Part shown: in pieces, positions 34,441 through 42,190 of the stretch
Position numbering within the stretch: position 1 is the first letter of the stretch
Layout of the letters: each line of letters begins with the position of its first letter
NCBI GenBank assembly: GCA_963707125.1
Contig: CAVPOU010000016.1
Coordinates: 62,001 to 126,000, forward strand
Length of the DNA: 64,000 nucleotides
Source: CAVPDE01 sp963707125
GTDB lineage: Bacteria > Desulfobacterota > DSM-4660 > Desulfatiglandales > HGW-15
Reading direction: 5' to 3'
Translations under genes and position numbers: made by a program
Notes under the pieces: model-generated
Database searches by the model: none
What the model was told of the DNA's origin: nothing
The model's input: only the letters and a program-made list of their open reading frames with translations

Positions 34441-35322
34441 ATGGAAAAAAGGGTTGTCTTCAGAAACAAGGTTCTTCCCTATCTGCTCGTTGCTCCCCAG
34501 ATCATCATCACCCTTGTTTTCTTCATCCTCCCCGCTTCCCAGGCGCTTTACCAGTCTTTGCTCCAGGGGGATGCTTTTGGCCTTTCTACGTCCTTCGCCG
34601 GTCTGGACAATTTCATCGATATCTTCACGGATGACGCCTATCTCCGCTCCATCTACGTCACGATCATTTTCAGCTTTTCCGTCGCGATCATGGCTATGTC
34701 TCTGGCTCTTCTCTTTGCGGCCATGGCCGACAGGGTGATCAAGGGCGCTACAGCCTACAAAACTCTCATCATCTGGCCCTATGCCGTCGCGCCGGTCGTT
34801 GCCGGGGTTTTGTGGTTCTTTTTGTTCAATCCCACGGTCGGAGTGGTGGTCATGGTGCTCAAAGCGCTGGGGTACCGCTGGGACCACACGCTGAACGGAA
34901 ACCAGGCCATGATTCTAGTGATCCTTGCCGCAGCCTGGAGGGAGATCTCATACAATTTCCTTTTTTTCCTGGCCGGCTTGCAGTCGATCCCGAAGTCCCT
35001 GATCGAAGCGGCGGCCATTGACGGCGCTTCACCTTCAAGGAGATTCTGGACCATTGCTTTCCCTCTGCTTTCACCGACAACCTTCTTCCTCATTGTCGTC
35101 AATATCGTTTATGCTTTCTTTGATACCTTTGGAGTAATTCACGCGATTACCAGCGGAGGGCCTAACTATGCGACGAATATCCTGGTCTACAAGGTCTATC
35201 ACGACGGATTTCTCAACCTGGATCTTGGGGGATCCGCGGCCCAGTCCGTTATCCTCATGATTGCGGTGATCTTTCTGACCGTGATTCAGTTTCGCTACAT
35301 CGAGAGGAAAGTACACTACTAG
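34441..35322 (+). CDS. ugpA: Glycerol-3-phosphate ABC permease UgpA
   Basis: 293 residues, about six helices, first permease of the ugp transporter. The EAA loop is LIEAAAIDGASPSRRFWTIA (~185-204). MalF-type but without the large periplasmic loop. Ends 10 bp before ugpE. No clear Shine-Dalgarno; the region just upstream belongs to the fold-back repeat, whose insertion may have altered the native leader. Confidence 0.92.
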   Translation: MEKRVVFRNKVLPYLLVAPQIIITLVFFILPASQALYQSLLQGDAFGLSTSFAGLDNFIDIFTDDAYLRSIYVTIIFSFSVAIMAMSLALLFAAMADRVIKGATAYKTLIIWPYAVAPVVAGVLWFFLFNPTVGVVVMVLKALGYRWDHTLNGNQAMILVILAAAWREISYNFLFFLAGLQSIPKSLIEAAAIDGASPSRRFWTIAFPLLSPTTFFLIVVNIVYAFFDTFGVIHAITSGGPNYATNILVYKVYHDGFLNLDLGGSAAQSVILMIAVIFLTVIQFRYIERKVHY

Positions 35323-35332
35323 AGGAATTTTC

Positions 35333-36175
35333 ATGGTTGAACATAGGCCCTGGCTGACCTTCCTGACCCACGCGACGCTCCTTCTGGGAATGGTAATCAT
35401 CGTTTTTCCCATTTACGTGACCTTTGTCGCATCCACTCACACCCTGGAGGAGATAGCGACCCGCTTTCCCCTGCTGCCAGGGAGTCACCTCGTGGAGAAT
35501 TATCTTCGCGCCCTCAGTCTCGGCCCCAGGGACGTGGGAAGCACCGTAGGCCAGATGATGCTCAACAGCCTGATCATGGCGCTAGGCATCACGTTCGGAA
35601 AAATCACCATCTCTCTTCTGGCGGCCTTTGCGATTGTGTATTTCCGGTTTCGCTTCCGTCTCTTCTTTTTCTGGCTCATTTTCATCACTCTGATGCTGCC
35701 CGTAGAAGTGCGCATTCTCCCAACGTACAAGGTGGCTGCGGATCTCAAAATACTCAATTCCTACACCGGCCTCATCTTGCCGCTCATCGCATCGGCCACG
35801 GCGACGTTCTTGTTTCGCCAGTTCTTCATGACCGTGCCGGATGAGCTGTGCGAAGCGCTCAGGATCGACGGCGGAGGGCCGATTCGCTTTTTCTTTGATA
35901 TTCTCCTTCCCATGTCCCGCACTTCGATTGCCGCCCTGTTTGTGATCCTTTTCATTTACGGGTGGAACCAGTATCTTTGGCCTTTGCTGATTACGACCCA
36001 CGAAAACTATTACACGGTTTTGATCGGCATCAAGCGAATGCTCGACGTGGGAGAAGGACAAGCGGAATGGCACATCATCATGGCGTCGACCATGCTGGCA
36101 ATGATTCCACCGGTCCTTGTGGTCCTCTTCATGCAGAAACAGTTTATCCGGGGTATGACGGAAACAGAAAAGTAG
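35333..36175 (+). CDS. ugpE: Glycerol-3-phosphate ABC permease UgpE
   Basis: 280 residues, MalG-type with six helices; EAA loop ELCEALRIDGGGPIRFFFDI (~180-199). Contains ATRFPLLPGSHLVENY, the typical periplasmic segment after helix 1. AGAGGAAT precedes ATG 35333. Tight spacing with ugpA and ugpC shows one transcript. Confidence 0.93.
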   Translation: MVEHRPWLTFLTHATLLLGMVIIVFPIYVTFVASTHTLEEIATRFPLLPGSHLVENYLRALSLGPRDVGSTVGQMMLNSLIMALGITFGKITISLLAAFAIVYFRFRFRLFFFWLIFITLMLPVEVRILPTYKVAADLKILNSYTGLILPLIASATATFLFRQFFMTVPDELCEALRIDGGGPIRFFFDILLPMSRTSIAALFVILFIYGWNQYLWPLLITTHENYYTVLIGIKRMLDVGEGQAEWHIIMASTMLAMIPPVLVVLFMQKQFIRGMTETEK

Positions 36176-36184
36176 GGTTTGCCC

Positions 36185-37303
36185 ATGGCTCAGGTGAGTT
36201 TGAAAAACGTGATCAAGAAGTTTGGGAAATCGGAAGTGATCCACGGCGTCAGCTGTGACATCCGGGATGGGGAATTTGTCGTCATCCTTGGGCCTTCGGG
36301 ATGCGGCAAGTCGACGCTGCTCCGTATGGTCGCAGGTCTTGAAGAGGTCACGTCCGGAGAAGTGATCATCGGCGACAGGGTGGTCAATCGACTGGAGCCT
36401 GCAGAGCGGGACATTGCCATGGTCTTTCAGAACTATGCGCTGTACCCTCACATGACGGTGTACAACAACATGGCCTACGGACTTAAGATTCGCGGGATGA
36501 ACAAGACAGAGATTGAGAAACGGGTTCTCCGTGCCGCCCGAATCCTTGAGCTGACCGAGTTTCTCAATCGCAAGCCCCGGGAACTCTCAGGCGGCCAGCG
36601 GCAGCGCGTCGCCATGGGACGCTGCATTGTGCGGCAACCCAAGGTTTTTCTCTTTGATGAGCCCTTGAGTAACCTCGACGCAAAGCTCCGTGTACAGATG
36701 CGCCTTGAAATCAGAAAACTGCATGAAGACCTCAAGGTCACCAGCATCTATGTCACTCATGATCAGGTTGAAGCCATGACCCTGGGAGATCGCCTCATCG
36801 TCATGGATCAGGGATATGCGGCGCAGATAGGCACTCCCCTCGAAGTCTATGAAAAGCCTGCAACAACCTTTGTGGCCGGGTTCATCGGGTCGCCGTCCAT
36901 GAATTTCCTGACTTTTCGGCTGAGCGCGGACGGCAGGATGGTTGAACATTCAGGGATTACCCGCCTGCCTCTCCCGGAGGGAGGGTTCCCAGGCCATGGC
37001 GGTCGGGAGGTGGTTCTCGGCATAAGGCCGGAGCACTTCGAGTTCACCGCAGAGGAAGAGGGCATCATGCTCCTCCATGTGGATCATGTGGAGATCCTTG
37101 GGGCGGACACGCTGGTCTACGGGCATTTTGGCGAAGACAAAACCTCTTTGACCATTCGTCTGCCGGCGGTGCACCATCTGGACAAGAATACGGTTCTGCC
37201 GCTCAGGGTCCTCTCCAAGAACCTGCATGTGTATGATAAGGAAAGCGGCCATCGAATCTCTTCATCCATCCCCCCTCTCCCCCTGGGGGAGAGGGCAGGG
37301 TGA
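36185..37303 (+). CDS. ugpC: Glycerol-3-phosphate ABC ATPase UgpC
   Basis: MalK/UgpC-type ATPase. Walker A LGPSGCGKSTLLRM, Q-loop MVFQNYALYPHM, signature LSGGQRQRVAMGRC, Walker B VFLFDEPLSNLDAK, H-loop SIYVTHDQVEAM; C-terminal MOI/TOBE domain. The last ~10 residues (IPPLPLGERAG) come from the GC palindrome at 37270-37309, whose GGTGAGG provides the stop, so the native end is replaced. ATG 36185 begins the conserved AQVSLKNVIKKFG. Confidence 0.94.
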   Translation: MAQVSLKNVIKKFGKSEVIHGVSCDIRDGEFVVILGPSGCGKSTLLRMVAGLEEVTSGEVIIGDRVVNRLEPAERDIAMVFQNYALYPHMTVYNNMAYGLKIRGMNKTEIEKRVLRAARILELTEFLNRKPRELSGGQRQRVAMGRCIVRQPKVFLFDEPLSNLDAKLRVQMRLEIRKLHEDLKVTSIYVTHDQVEAMTLGDRLIVMDQGYAAQIGTPLEVYEKPATTFVAGFIGSPSMNFLTFRLSADGRMVEHSGITRLPLPEGGFPGHGGREVVLGIRPEHFEFTAEEEGIMLLHVDHVEILGADTLVYGHFGEDKTSLTIRLPAVHHLDKNTVLPLRVLSKNLHVYDKESGHRISSSIPPLPLGERAG

Positions 37304-37309
37304 GGGGGT
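37270..37309. repeat. GC-rich palindromic repeat (CCCTCACC/GGTGAGGG family), copy 3
   Basis: CCCCCTCTCCCCC-TGGGGGAGAGGG..AGGGTGAGGGGG; the outer CCCTCACC arm is absent on the left, so this copy is incomplete. It encodes the ugpC C-terminal tail and stop. Confidence 0.8.
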
Positions 37310-37313
37310 GGTC

Positions 37314-37571
37314 TTAGAGGTCAAAAGTTAAATTATGTTTTTTTGAGATGAGCATATGAAGAAATCCTTGTTCGATCTGAAAACCGCCAAGAAGCACTTG
37401 ATTATTGCTCACCGGGGATACCGGGCCAAGTATCCGGAAAACACCCTCCACAGATTGGAATAGGCTCCTGACGAATCGCCCGGCTGCCGAAGCATTGTCC
37501 TCTGCGATAAAGGCCGCAATGTCCTTGAGATCAAATTTCGCCGTCGGAGACCAGATCAGCTTGAAAGCCAT
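37314..37571 (-). pseudogene. 3'-truncated RelE/ParE-type toxin gene
   Basis: Residues 1-41 (MAFKLIWSPTAKFDLKDIAA.. to SLFQSVE) are a typical RelE/ParE N-terminus. From about 37450 downward the frame merely reads the complement of the ugpQ fragment (GVFRILGPVSP..), so the C-terminal half with the catalytic residues is absent. It overlaps the antitoxin gene by 16 bases, the usual coupling in such modules. The toxin should be inactive, leaving an antitoxin without a working partner. Confidence 0.8.
37356..37463 (+). pseudogene. ugpQ: 5' fragment of glycerophosphodiester phosphodiesterase
   Basis: ATG 37356 reads MKKSLFDLKTAKKHLIIAH then RGYRAKYPENTL, the N-terminal active-site strand of GDPD enzymes (AHRG...PENT), before losing similarity after codon 31 (37448) and stopping at 37461-37463. 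A full gene would be ~240 codons. It follows ugpC, exactly where ugpQ lies in E. coli-type ugp operons, so the locus once encoded hydrolysis of glycerophosphodiesters. The breakpoint coincides with the truncation of the opposing relE-type gene. Confidence 0.82.
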
Positions 37572-37741
37572 TCTCTGAACTCCTCCCTGACCCGCTCATG
37601 GGGAATACCCTTACCTTCATCGAGCTCGCGAAGACCTTTACGTACTCCTGCCACGAAGTTAACCCTCTCCTGGATATCTTCCCAGGTAGCGTCTTCCGGG
37701 AGTTCTTGAATGCTCCTTATGGCTATTTCCTTAGTAGTCAT
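37556..37741 (-). CDS. Antitoxin of a RelE/ParE-type module
   Basis: 61 residues, MTTKEIAIRSIQELPEDATW.. with a C-terminal charged helix (PHERVREEFREWLSS). The short acidic form and coupling to a RelE-like gene mark it as an antitoxin of the addiction-module family with DATWEDIQERV. ATG 37741 has GAGG 8 bases upstream; a TTG two codons earlier is less likely. Lies upstream of and overlaps the broken toxin. Confidence 0.8.
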   Translation of the reverse strand: MTTKEIAIRSIQELPEDATWEDIQERVNFVAGVRKGLRELDEGKGIPHERVREEFREWLSS

Positions 37742-37793
37742 GTTCAAACCTCATTTCTCGTACTGTTATTGGGTCCGTACACACTTTGACTGC

Positions 37794-37853
37794 TGCTAAC
37801 GCTGAGGTCAGCGGCCGAGTGCAAGCGAGGTCCGCAGGACCGATTTGTTGGAT
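37794..37853. other. Possible attC-like recombination site, weak
   Basis: CTAACGCTGAGGTCAGCGGCC .. GGTCCGCAGGACCGATTTG TTGGAT has a CTAAC at one end and GTTGGAT (fits GTTRRRY) at the other, with imperfectly complementary inner segments (CAGCGGCC / GGTCCGC). The 60-base size fits small integron attC sites, but the left core does not match RYYYAAC exactly. No integrase gene is in the window. Confidence 0.25.
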
Positions 37854-37964
37854 GCATACCTCTGTCGTATTCTCAGGCCTGCAGTGGATCTTGCCAACAT
37901 AAGGCAAGCACGCCTCAGTTGACTGACTTGTCTCAGTCGAAGTGTAATAGCAGATGAACTCATC

Positions 37965-38429
37965 TCAATCTTCATCTATTATACTCCTGAGATATTCAAT
38001 ATCGTCTTGATCCTGGCCGCTCCTGCGGAAGGACTTCAGGAGAATCAGGCCTTCAGGAGAAACAACGCTGAGAGTACCGCCTTCCCATTCCACCTTTGTA
38101 CGACTTTCCCAGGCCCGCTTAATATCGGGCGTCACGATGAGTAAGTCCAGGACGAGGGTTTCCCCTGTGCCAGACTCGATTTTACTGACGCGCTGGATAT
38201 GTACCTTACCGCCGTGGAACTCCATCGGCATAGCGCTCAGGGTGAACCCCAACTCCTGAACTGCGAGCCTTGTCTTACCGAGCGAACTTGACTCAATCAA
38301 TAGATCAATGTCAAGCGTTGCCCTTGGCAGGGCATAGACGGCCATAGCCAATCCGCCGCAAAGCGCATACTCGATTTTCTCTTCGTTAAGTCTCGTGATC
38401 AGCCTCTTCAGTTCGTCAAAAAGATCCAT
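37965..38429 (-). CDS. Nucleotidyltransferase-fold protein (AbiEii/MNT-like)
   Basis: About 154 residues. The polymerase-beta-type nucleotidyltransferase motif is seen as ALCGGLAMAVYALPRATLDIDLLIE (GG..A..and DxD in TLDIDLLI), typical of AbiEii/DUF6036-like proteins found in toxin-antitoxin and abortive-infection modules and as stand-alone cassettes. C-terminus SVVSPEGLILLKSFRRSGQDQ has the PEGLILLK segment of this family. ATG 38429 has GAGGA 9 bases upstream. No partner gene is adjacent. Confidence 0.82.
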   Translation of the reverse strand: MDLFDELKRLITRLNEEKIEYALCGGLAMAVYALPRATLDIDLLIESSSLGKTRLAVQELGFTLSAMPMEFHGGKVHIQRVSKIESGTGETLVLDLLIVTPDIKRAWESRTKVEWEGGTLSVVSPEGLILLKSFRRSGQDQDDIEYLRSIIDED

Positions 38430-38774
38430 GCAAGATTTCCTCAGCGCCAACGCTTGGCTTCAGCGGCGCGACGTTAGGATCGTCCGCTGGAAACCCTTGT
38501 TCAAGTAAGCCGCTCCGCGGCAGGTGTCGTGCCTGTTGACCCTTCGATAAGACCCACATCTTTTAAAGTCCCACTTATCCTACCAGTCACCTATCATGCC
38601 TCTCCAAATCCATTCACGATCCGCCAAATATAGGTCGGCTTAACTGCCTCCGGCAGGTTTATCCACCTCATGCGTATTTACCCTATATGAACTCCCCAAC
38701 TCGCTCCGGGCTTCTTGAACCCAGGATTGAAACGACCCTTCAGATCGTCGTAATCCTTATTTGTTATGGATGAA
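38430..38774. other. Intergenic region with small inverted repeats and possible gene remnants
   Basis: 345 bases. 38461-38490 contains CAGCGG..CCGCTG around GACGTTAGGATCGTC. On the minus strand two short frames read GRFNPGFKKPGASWGVHIG (ending near 38690) and MRWINLPEAVKPTYIWRIVN (38671-38594); they look protein-like but belong to no family I can name and are probably decayed remnants. Confidence 0.35.
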
Positions 38775-39005
38775 CTAGGATTGGTGAGCTGCATATTCAT
38801 CCAATAGCCTGCGAATCATTTTCTGATATTGAGAACTATTTTTTTTTGCCTCTTTTTTGAAAAACTCAACACTGGCTTTGCTGAGTGCAATAGTGACCTT
38901 GACGGTTTCGTCCTTCAGCGCCAGTTCTTCAGGTGAAGGAAGAAAGTCGGAAATGACCTTTACCTTTCCGATAGGCTCATTTGTGTACTTTATTTTCTCT
39001 TTCAT
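38775..39005 (-). CDS. brnA: BrnA-type antitoxin
   Basis: 76 residues from ATG 39005 (MKEKIKYTNEPIGKVKVI). The C-terminal segment KVTIALSKASVEFFKKEAK..YQKMIRRLLDEYA is the ribbon-helix-helix DNA-binding domain of BrnA-type antitoxins. It overlaps the end of brnT by 29 bases, the normal toxin-first order. Expected to neutralise BrnT and repress the operon. Confidence 0.88.
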   Translation of the reverse strand: MKEKIKYTNEPIGKVKVISDFLPSPEELALKDETVKVTIALSKASVEFFKKEAKKNSSQYQKMIRRLLDEYAAHQS

Positions 39006-39270
39006 ATATTTTCTTTCCTTTCCGCCAATATCCGGCGCCAATAATTCTGATTTTGGTAGTCCGGTAGGTGAATCTTACAGTCATAATTCCACCAGCGACT
39101 CCGCCAAGGCAATAATATCGCTTTTCATCACCACCGTGTTCCAGGTCCTCTAAGATGACACGATTATGATCCAGGAAAGCAAGCTGCGCCAAGGCAAAAG
39201 AGACGCCGTGTTTCTTTTGATTCATTTGGTCCTTAGCGGGATCCCACTCAAAATCAGATTGTTTTTCCAT
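38977..39270 (-). CDS. brnT: BrnT-type ribonuclease toxin
   Basis: 97 residues, DUF497/BrnT: FEWDPAKDQMNQKKHGVSF, then DHNRVI..DLEHGGDEKRYYCLGG and RTTKIRIIGAGYWRKGKKIYE, with the conserved Lys-His-Gly and the final RIISAR-type region (here RIIGAGYWRKGKKIYE). RelE-like fold, mRNA interferase. The predicted promoter at 39277-39305 leaves no room for a 5' leader, so the message may be leaderless. Confidence 0.9.
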   Translation of the reverse strand: MEKQSDFEWDPAKDQMNQKKHGVSFALAQLAFLDHNRVILEDLEHGGDEKRYYCLGGVAGGIMTVRFTYRTTKIRIIGAGYWRKGKKIYERENKVHK

Positions 39271-39276
39271 ATGGAT

Positions 39277-39305
39277 AAAGTACGGCGGATCAACGACTAT
39301 GTCAA
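39277..39305 (-). promoter_or_regulatory. Predicted promoter of brnTA
   Basis: Minus-strand TTGACA (39305-39300), 17 bases, TACTTT (39282-39277). Transcription would start about 7 bases further, at or near the A of the brnT ATG (39270). Confidence 0.55.
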
Positions 39306-39372
39306 TATTTTTATATGGTCATTTATATGGCTTTGATATCCATGACAAGTTGTTGTGAGGTTTCTTAATAAT

Positions 39373-39504
39373 TCATTTAGAGCGATCCATACACTCTTGA
39401 CAGATCACAGACCGTGAAATTTGTAATTCTATGTCTCCTGTCTCCGTATCCTTCGAATCTAATACGCTGCGGATGGTAATCTGCGGCGTGCCGTAACACG
39501 ACAT
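39373..39504 (-). CDS. Possible small protein with a CxxC pair
   Basis: 43 residues, MSCYGTPQITIRSVLDSKDT.. ending VICQECMDRSK. It has a protein-like composition and a CQEC pair, but no clear Shine-Dalgarno. Such short orphan frames are frequent in toxin-antitoxin and cassette-rich islands. Function unknown. Confidence 0.3.
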   Translation of the reverse strand: MSCYGTPQITIRSVLDSKDTETGDIELQISRSVICQECMDRSK

Positions 39505-39793
39505 TGATCTGAAGAAGAACCCGGGTCAAATTCTTTGAAAATGGGTGAATCGCGTTGACGATTGGTTTTCAGTTGGCTACTGGGTTAGGCTGATAAGATA
39601 ATAGCGTCACTTATCAAGCAAGCAAAAGCGGAATAAGATGCAGATGCTTTCGCCCAGGATTTGATTCCTGCCCATATTAAGGAGAAGCGGGTGGCAAATC
39701 AAGCAAAATCCGGTGACGACGAGGCAGCTAGGGCGACGTTGGCTCTCGGGGTAGGGCGAATTTAGGGGTGTGGAGAAAAACCCGACTGACGGG

Positions 39794-40600
39794 CTACTGG
39801 GCAATTCGCATACCCAGGATGGTCTGAACGATTTGTGCGAACCCTTCGCCTCCTTCGTGATCCGCAACATAGGCGGGCAGATGGTTCATGCGCTCTGCAA
39901 AGCGGAGGATGTTTGCAACGCCTGCGGCATTAGGAAAATATTCAAACATGGGTTCGTCATTTAGGGAATCCCCGCAGAAGATGAAACGATCCTTGTGGTC
40001 ATCCAGCTTTAGGCCCCATCGCTCCAGCACAAAGAGCTTTGTCATCCCAAGTTTATTGTAGTCCCCGAACCAGCCGTTCACATGGACCGATGAAACCTTG
40101 CAGGTGGCGCCATGGCTCCTGAAGATCTCGCAGATCTTTTCCACGTCTTTCCAAGGTAAAGGCGGCACATCCTCGCAGTAATCAATGGCCAGGTCCGCTT
40201 CCCTGTATCGCTGGTCGCTTGCGAGGGCTGTGCCTGGAACCGAATGCAGGATCTCTTCTCCGACCAGGCTCAGGCGCCGGCGGTTTTCCCCTCGTACCTC
40301 TTCAGAGTCCATGAATCGCTTCTTGAACTTTCTTTCTTCCGTGTCGTACCAGAAATAGAACGCTCCGTTTTCGCCCACGACCCCGTCCACCGGCCACATC
40401 CGTGCGATGTGATCACACCATCCGGCAGGCCGCCCTGTTATAGGCACCACCTTCAATCCCGCTTCTTTGAGTGACCATATGGCCCGGAAAGGCCTGGCTC
40501 CGATCTTCCCACGGGTCGTGAAGGTATCGTCAATGTCGAAGAAGACGCCCAGAAGGTTTTTGGCAACCTCGGGAGGGAGTTCTTGGATCGGTGTCATCAT
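39794..40600 (-). CDS. HAD-superfamily (IIB) hydrolase
   Basis: 268 residues. Motif I GVFFDIDDTFTTRGK (nucleophile and acid Asp), motif II/III VVPITGRPAGWC and KLGMTKLF, motif IV FIFCGDSLNDEPMFEYF. The cap insert between motifs II and III is type IIB (Cof/mannosyl-phosphoglycerate/sucrose-phosphate phosphatases). Likely a sugar- or polyol-phosphate phosphatase. Same strand as the glycerol-3-phosphate oxidation genes upstream, so it may be the last gene of that operon. Confidence 0.9.
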   Translation of the reverse strand: MMTPIQELPPEVAKNLLGVFFDIDDTFTTRGKIGARPFRAIWSLKEAGLKVVPITGRPAGWCDHIARMWPVDGVVGENGAFYFWYDTEERKFKKRFMDSEEVRGENRRRLSLVGEEILHSVPGTALASDQRYREADLAIDYCEDVPPLPWKDVEKICEIFRSHGATCKVSSVHVNGWFGDYNKLGMTKLFVLERWGLKLDDHKDRFIFCGDSLNDEPMFEYFPNAAGVANILRFAERMNHLPAYVADHEGGEGFAQIVQTILGMRIAQ

Positions 40601-40672
40601 AAAGGGCCTCGGTGCCTTTCATCGCAAGCGGGAGCTTGCTCCTACAATACCCATTGAATCGCTGGTCCCGTC

Positions 40673-41083
40673 CTACTCCAATTCTCCGGTAACTACCCAC
40701 TCCACGGGTTCCGGCGAGGACCCCGTTGTGAGTTGGGTACCGATGTCCGGGATTTCCGAAAGACGGAGCGCTTTGATTTGCTTCATGACGTCGGGAATGA
40801 GAGCAAGAGGGACAGGGCAGGACGTCTTCACCGGGAGCATTCTGATGCCCTTGGGGGTCTCACATCGGACTGTGGTGGTGATGACCCGCAGAGGAGCAAT
40901 CCTCTCCTGGCGAGCAAAGGCCTCGCCCTTTGGGCATCGAGCGCCATTGACCTCCACACCGTCTGTTTCCAGATCACAGCAGGCCGGGCAGACAATGCAC
41001 GTGTATCGCTTTGCCTTGTCTCTGTCCAGGGGCTTTTCCGCTTTGCGCCTGGTCTTGGACTTTTTCTCCACGCGTGTTTCCAT
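40673..41083 (-). CDS. DUF1667 family protein of the glycerol oxidation operon
   Basis: 136 residues with an N-terminal basic extension, then CIVCPACCDLETDG and GARCPKGEAFARQE, giving four cysteines that could bind FeS or zinc, and TVRCETPKGIRMLPVKTSCP. DUF1667 proteins almost always follow a GlpA-like and an FAD oxidoreductase gene (as TM1432-1434 in Thermotoga). The ATG overlaps the stop of the preceding gene (TAATG). Probably a small electron-transfer component (inference). Confidence 0.9.
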   Translation of the reverse strand: METRVEKKSKTRRKAEKPLDRDKAKRYTCIVCPACCDLETDGVEVNGARCPKGEAFARQERIAPLRVITTTVRCETPKGIRMLPVKTSCPVPLALIPDVMKQIKALRLSEIPDIGTQLTTGSSPEPVEWVVTGELE

Positions 41084-41991
41084 TATGCGTTGCCGCTCCT
41101 CAGAGATCGTCCCAGCTTTTCTCCATCTTTAGTCACCCAGTCAACCAGATCATGCACATAGTCGGCATTTCCCGCAACACGAATCCCTTGTCCAGGTTCA
41201 ATCCCCGCATCGATGAGGAGATCTCTTTCAGGGATCAGGCCTACGGAGAACAACAGAGTGTCGCAGGCCATCTCGTTTTCCTTGCCTGTTGCATTATCCC
41301 GGTAACGGATCGCCTCCACTCTGTTCTTGCCCATAATTTCGAGGGTTTCGTGTTGAAGGTAAAGGGGAATGCCGAAGTCATCAAGGCACTGGATCTTGTT
41401 TCTTACGAGGCCGGACAGATGATCTAAGATTTCCAGGACCGCCTGGACCTTTGCACCCTCCAGAACCATCCTCCTCGCCATGATCAGGCCGATGTCACCG
41501 GACCCAATGACGATAACGTTCTTCCCGGGAAGGATGCCATGGATGTTCACCATTTCCTGAGCGAGGCCGGCAGTGAAAATACCGGCCGGGCGTGTTCCAG
41601 GGATGGTGAGCATATCCCGTGTTCTTTCGCGGCATCCCGTCGCGAGAACAATGTGATCAGCAGAAAGAGTTCGTTCACCCTCAGGACAAACAAAGATCAC
41701 TTCTTTCTGACGCGTGACCCTATGGACAAAGCTGCGCGTTTTAACTTCCGTGCCGGTCTGATCGAACATCTTTTTGTAACGATAAGCGTACTCTGTGCCT
41801 GTCAATTCCTCTTTGAAATACTTCAATCCAAAGCCAAGGTGAATGCACTGATTGAGAATGCCTCCAAGTCTCGGATGTCTTTCAAGGAGCAGGATCTTGT
41901 TCAGACCGGCACGGGCGGCTCCAAAAGCCACCGCCATACCCGCAGGCCCCCCTCCAATGATGATGACATCGTAATGATTATAATTCAACAT
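41083..41991 (-). CDS. FAD/NAD(P)-dependent oxidoreductase of the glycerol oxidation operon
   Basis: 302-residue pyridine-nucleotide oxidoreductase. FAD motif VIIIGGGPAGMAVAFGAARAG, NAD motif NVIVIGSGDIGLIMARRMV, CRERTRDM after ATGC (LATGCRER), and VGLIPERDLL near the end. Smaller than most family members. ATG 41991 starts the domain; a longer frame upstream is not conserved. Expected to accept electrons from the GlpA-like dehydrogenase and pass them to NAD or another carrier. Confidence 0.92.
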   Translation of the reverse strand: MLNYNHYDVIIIGGGPAGMAVAFGAARAGLNKILLLERHPRLGGILNQCIHLGFGLKYFKEELTGTEYAYRYKKMFDQTGTEVKTRSFVHRVTRQKEVIFVCPEGERTLSADHIVLATGCRERTRDMLTIPGTRPAGIFTAGLAQEMVNIHGILPGKNVIVIGSGDIGLIMARRMVLEGAKVQAVLEILDHLSGLVRNKIQCLDDFGIPLYLQHETLEIMGKNRVEAIRYRDNATGKENEMACDTLLFSVGLIPERDLLIDAGIEPGQGIRVAGNADYVHDLVDWVTKDGEKLGRSLRSGNA

Positions 41992-41999
41992 ATCAGATC

Positions 42000-42186
42000 C
42001 AAGTGGAGTATTGGAGTGTTGGAGTACAAACACCTTGGAGTAATGGAGCGATGGAGTAATGGAGTAATGGAGAAGAAGACTGAGAGCCCATGCTGCGGGA
42101 TTCTCACAGGTGTTTTTACCAATACTCCATTACTCCTGTACTCCATTACTCCACTCTTGAATCACTCCATTCCTCCATTCCTCCGA
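42000..42186. repeat. Inverted repeat with tandem arms (TGGAGTAATGGAGTA family)
   Basis: Left arm is an array of TGGAGTAnTGGAGYA units (42003-42070); right arm is the complement TACTCCATTACTCC.. (42121-42180), separated by ~50 bases. It fills the spacer between the GlpA-like gene and the FAD oxidoreductase. A left-arm-like fragment is also at 44946-44970. Confidence 0.88.
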
Positions 42187-42190
42187 TCTT

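Larger units (their letters stand above)
39271..39793. other. Intergenic region of the toxin-antitoxin island
   Basis: 523 bases, AT-richer than the flanks at 39290-39380. Holds the brnTA promoter, one possible 43-codon minus frame (39373-39504), and GTTAGGC at 39584 in TACTGGGTTAGGCTGATAAG. No complete gene or mobile element is seen. Confidence 0.4.

Noticed and set aside
35582..36451. 289-codon minus-strand frame opposite ugpE/ugpC
   Set aside because: Antisense to conserved permease and ATPase sequence, spanning two genes.
37794..39590. Chromosomal integron with attC sites
   Set aside because: Only partial core matches (GTTGGAT at 37847, GTTAGGC at 39584) without proper partners, and no integrase gene; kept as a weak lead only.
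42000..42186. Possible CRISPR array in the GGAGTAATGGAGTA repeats
   Set aside because: Units are 7-8 bases with no unique spacers, and the second half is the inverted complement of the first.
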